From: Archilochus colubris
Lineage: Eukaryota; Chordata; Aves; Apodiformes; Trochilidae
NCBI GenBank assembly: GCA_023079485.1
Contig: CM041085.1
Span: 33,713,121 to 33,777,120 of the forward strand
Length of the DNA stretch: 64,000 bases
Direction of reading: 5' to 3'
Shown: positions 62,041-64,000 of the stretch, in pieces
Numbering within the stretch: the stretch's first letter is position 1
How the letters are laid out: the number at the start of each line of letters is the position of its first letter
Notes under the pieces: model-generated
What the model saw: the letters and a program-made list of their open reading frames with translations, nothing else
What the model was told of the DNA's origin: nothing
The model's database searches: none
Program-made: the position numbers and the translations under genes

Positions 62041-64000
62041 AAGGCAATACCTAGATATACTAGGTGGCCACTGAAAGCTTTAGAAGCAGGAATAGGAAAA
62101 TACATGAACTGTAGAAAGGAGCCATCTGCTGAGGTGAGGCAGAGAAGAAACAGAGGAGAAGGAGAGGGGTTGCCATGCAGGCTGAGGACACGGAGGGGAG
62201 AGGCAGAGCTGTGTCAACCAAGTGCAGGTGGGAAATGGCCAGGAAGGTGCTGGGCAAAGGCTCAGAGATGGGGTGTGAGCAGGGCTTGCTCCCTGAGGGC
62301 AGCATTGTGACTGCCACCTTCAGATCTTATTTCAAGTGGTCTTTGAAAGATCTCACCCAGCACTAAGCAGACAGAAGCACAGGGACTGAGTCAATGCGGC
62401 AGTGAGACACAAATGCATCTCAGCACCCAGTGAGCACCAGAAGCACAACATCTACAGGAACAGCAAAGCCTGGCAAGCTGTATAACAACATCTGCCAAGA
62501 TAATTATTTTTGAGAGGAAAAAATTTGATTAGGTCTCTCTTGGTTGCTGGGAACATGACTTGAGTACGCTACAGAAAATGCTGAGCTCTGCCATTTTTGT
62601 TTTTCTGCTTATGGAACTGAAATCAGTAACTTAATTTTAGCTGTAAACATGGTTTTATTTTGCTTTCCTTAATGGCAGTAATTTCAAGGTGTCTTTCAGT
62701 GGCACTCCGATTTAAAAAGAAAAAACCTAAGTCCTTAAAGAATCATATCAGAAATTCATATAAATGATGTTAGTCTAGGTTAATTTTTGTGCTTTTAATG
62801 ATCCTGGTTTATTGGGTTACTACTGAGCTTAGAATGTGCACTTGTCTTCTTTTTACTCAACTACTGTTATATTCCAGACTAAAACATTTGCACAGATAGT
62901 ACAGAAAATATCTAGCTTTGAAATTATTTCCAAAACTTTTGTGGTTTTGTGCTGCTGTAAAAATCCAGGGATCACAAGGTTAAAATTTGTGTTAAAACCT
63001 CAACACCCGTAAAACAAAAATTGCTGACAAATCCTGGAGTCACCAGAATGTTTATCCTGCTGTTATCTGCTTTTCATTTGACAAGGTAAGAGAGATTATT
63101 TGGAAAAAGCTGTTAAAAGCAAAGAGAAGACATGCTTACACAGATCACCATACATTTCTTCCCTTTTTTTAGCAGTGGGTTTGGGCAAACTATCTGCTTG
63201 TTCTTCTTTTCTGCTCCAAAAGTCTCTACTCAGGGAACATCTTTAGACAGAAACTAAGAACTTAGGGCTTGTGGAAATTCAAGTAGAAGAGTGGTTCTGA
63301 GGATTTCAAGTTGAAAACTTTACATTTGGTGCTTTGCTGCATCCTCTGCCTTAATTTTTGATGAGACAAGTCCTAAATAGGTGGATTGCTGCAACTAAAA
63401 TGCCCCCAGCAAATGCCATGAGCTGGGAGCCCTTCAGAAACAGTGGGGACACTCCCTTGTTATATCTCCATGATTCAAGCAAGCTGTATAAGGTGGTAAA
63501 GTTAAATTACTTCCTTTTTCAAGGGAATGGGTGATAACTGTTGTTGGAACTTCATTGGAAATGCAATATCTGAAAACTGTGTTGTGGGTGCCAGCAAAAT
63601 TTTCCGACCAGCTGTGTTCATGTGTCACATGCCTGTCTGGAAAACAAATAAAATTAAGTGTAGACCTACCAAAGCTCAGCTTTTTCGGGACTGTGAATGA
63701 AAAGAATGAGTGCACATATGTCAGATATATACTGGCTGGAAACACAAAGGAGCCTGTAGTGGGAGCTTGTAGCAGGGAGACCCTGCAGGTTTTAGCAGCA
63801 TTTCTGCTGTGTTATGCTTTGTGCTTTTCTCCAGTGTAGATATTTACCCTTGTACTTTTCTGCTTGTTTTCTGCCTGTGCTTCTCTCCTATTTAAAAAGA
63901 CTGAAATATTACAGAAATTTTATTCTCCATAGGCTTCATTATGCTTTCTTGGTAACTGCTTATTCCAGACTTGCCAAAATACAAGAGTTTTACTTCACTG

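Larger units (their letters stand above)
56710..64000. other. Intergenic region downstream of EPM2A
   Basis: About 7.3 kb with no recognisable exon, RNA gene or clear transposon. In mammals the next gene on this side is UTRN, far away, so an empty stretch fits. ORFs of up to 103 codons (63434-63745 minus, 63531-63839 plus, overlapping each other) have no recognised family. There is an A/C-rich tract at 61965-62040 and a G-rich purine patch at about 62110-62310. Confidence 0.65.

Noticed and set aside
63434..63839. Two overlapping ORFs of about 100 codons on opposite strands
   Set aside because: Each explains the other as a shadow, neither has a recognisable motif, and there is no CpG island or splice support.
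1..64000. tRNA, rRNA, microRNA, CRISPR array, bacterial operon or retroviral gene
   Set aside because: I looked for cloverleaf elements, clustered direct repeats with spacers, dense same-strand ORFs and viral coding motifs and found none convincing. MicroRNA hairpins cannot be excluded without folding and small-RNA data.

Overview
The window looks like bird nuclear DNA. It has long A+T-rich introns and intergenic stretches, one strong CpG island, several 5'-truncated CR1 LINE copies ending in the avian ATTCTATG-type tail, and ERVL-like LTR pieces of the kind common in birds. I cannot fix the species. No bacterial, plasmid, CRISPR or operon features are present. Comparisons with human proteins are from memory, because no search could be run.

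Two protein-coding genes are supported, both on the + strand. At the left edge, positions 874-1077 are the last coding exon of FBXO30 (an F-box protein of SCF ubiquitin ligases). It is followed by a probable 2.7 kb 3' UTR ending near an AATAAA at 3782. After about 14 kb without a recognisable gene, a CpG island (about 17690-18610) carries the promoter and first exon of EPM2A (laforin). All four coding exons of EPM2A are here: 17921-18182, 31770-31944, 54379-54620 and 56014-56294. They join in frame to 960 nt (319 residues plus stop) with GT/AG boundaries and phases 1, 2, 1. The FBXO30-EPM2A order and same-strand orientation match the human 6q24 neighbourhood.

Laforin pairs an N-terminal CBM20 glycogen-binding module (exons 1-2) with a dual-specificity phosphatase domain (exons 3-4). 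It removes phosphate from glycogen. The key residues are visible: Trp32, Trp86, Asp222, and the Cys253/Arg259 pair of the HCxxGxxR loop. Compared with human laforin, this copy is shorter by 13 residues inside the CBM20 module and has a different C-terminal tail.

The rest is intron or intergenic DNA. It holds CR1 copies (580-808, 25184-25312, 36226-37082, 38185-38750, 42905-43651, an old one at 45783-46310 and a tail at 56641-56704), a solo ERVL-like LTR (26244-27270, minus), a related LTR fragment (15892-16125, plus), a probable fossil MIR SINE (51538-51660), and simple repeats. From 56710 to the end I see no gene. No clearly new biological system is evident. The best leads are an unexplained 198-codon minus-strand ORF at 4877-5473, the inverted CR1 pairs inside intron 2, a perfect inverted GATA dyad in intron 1, and the lineage changes in laforin.
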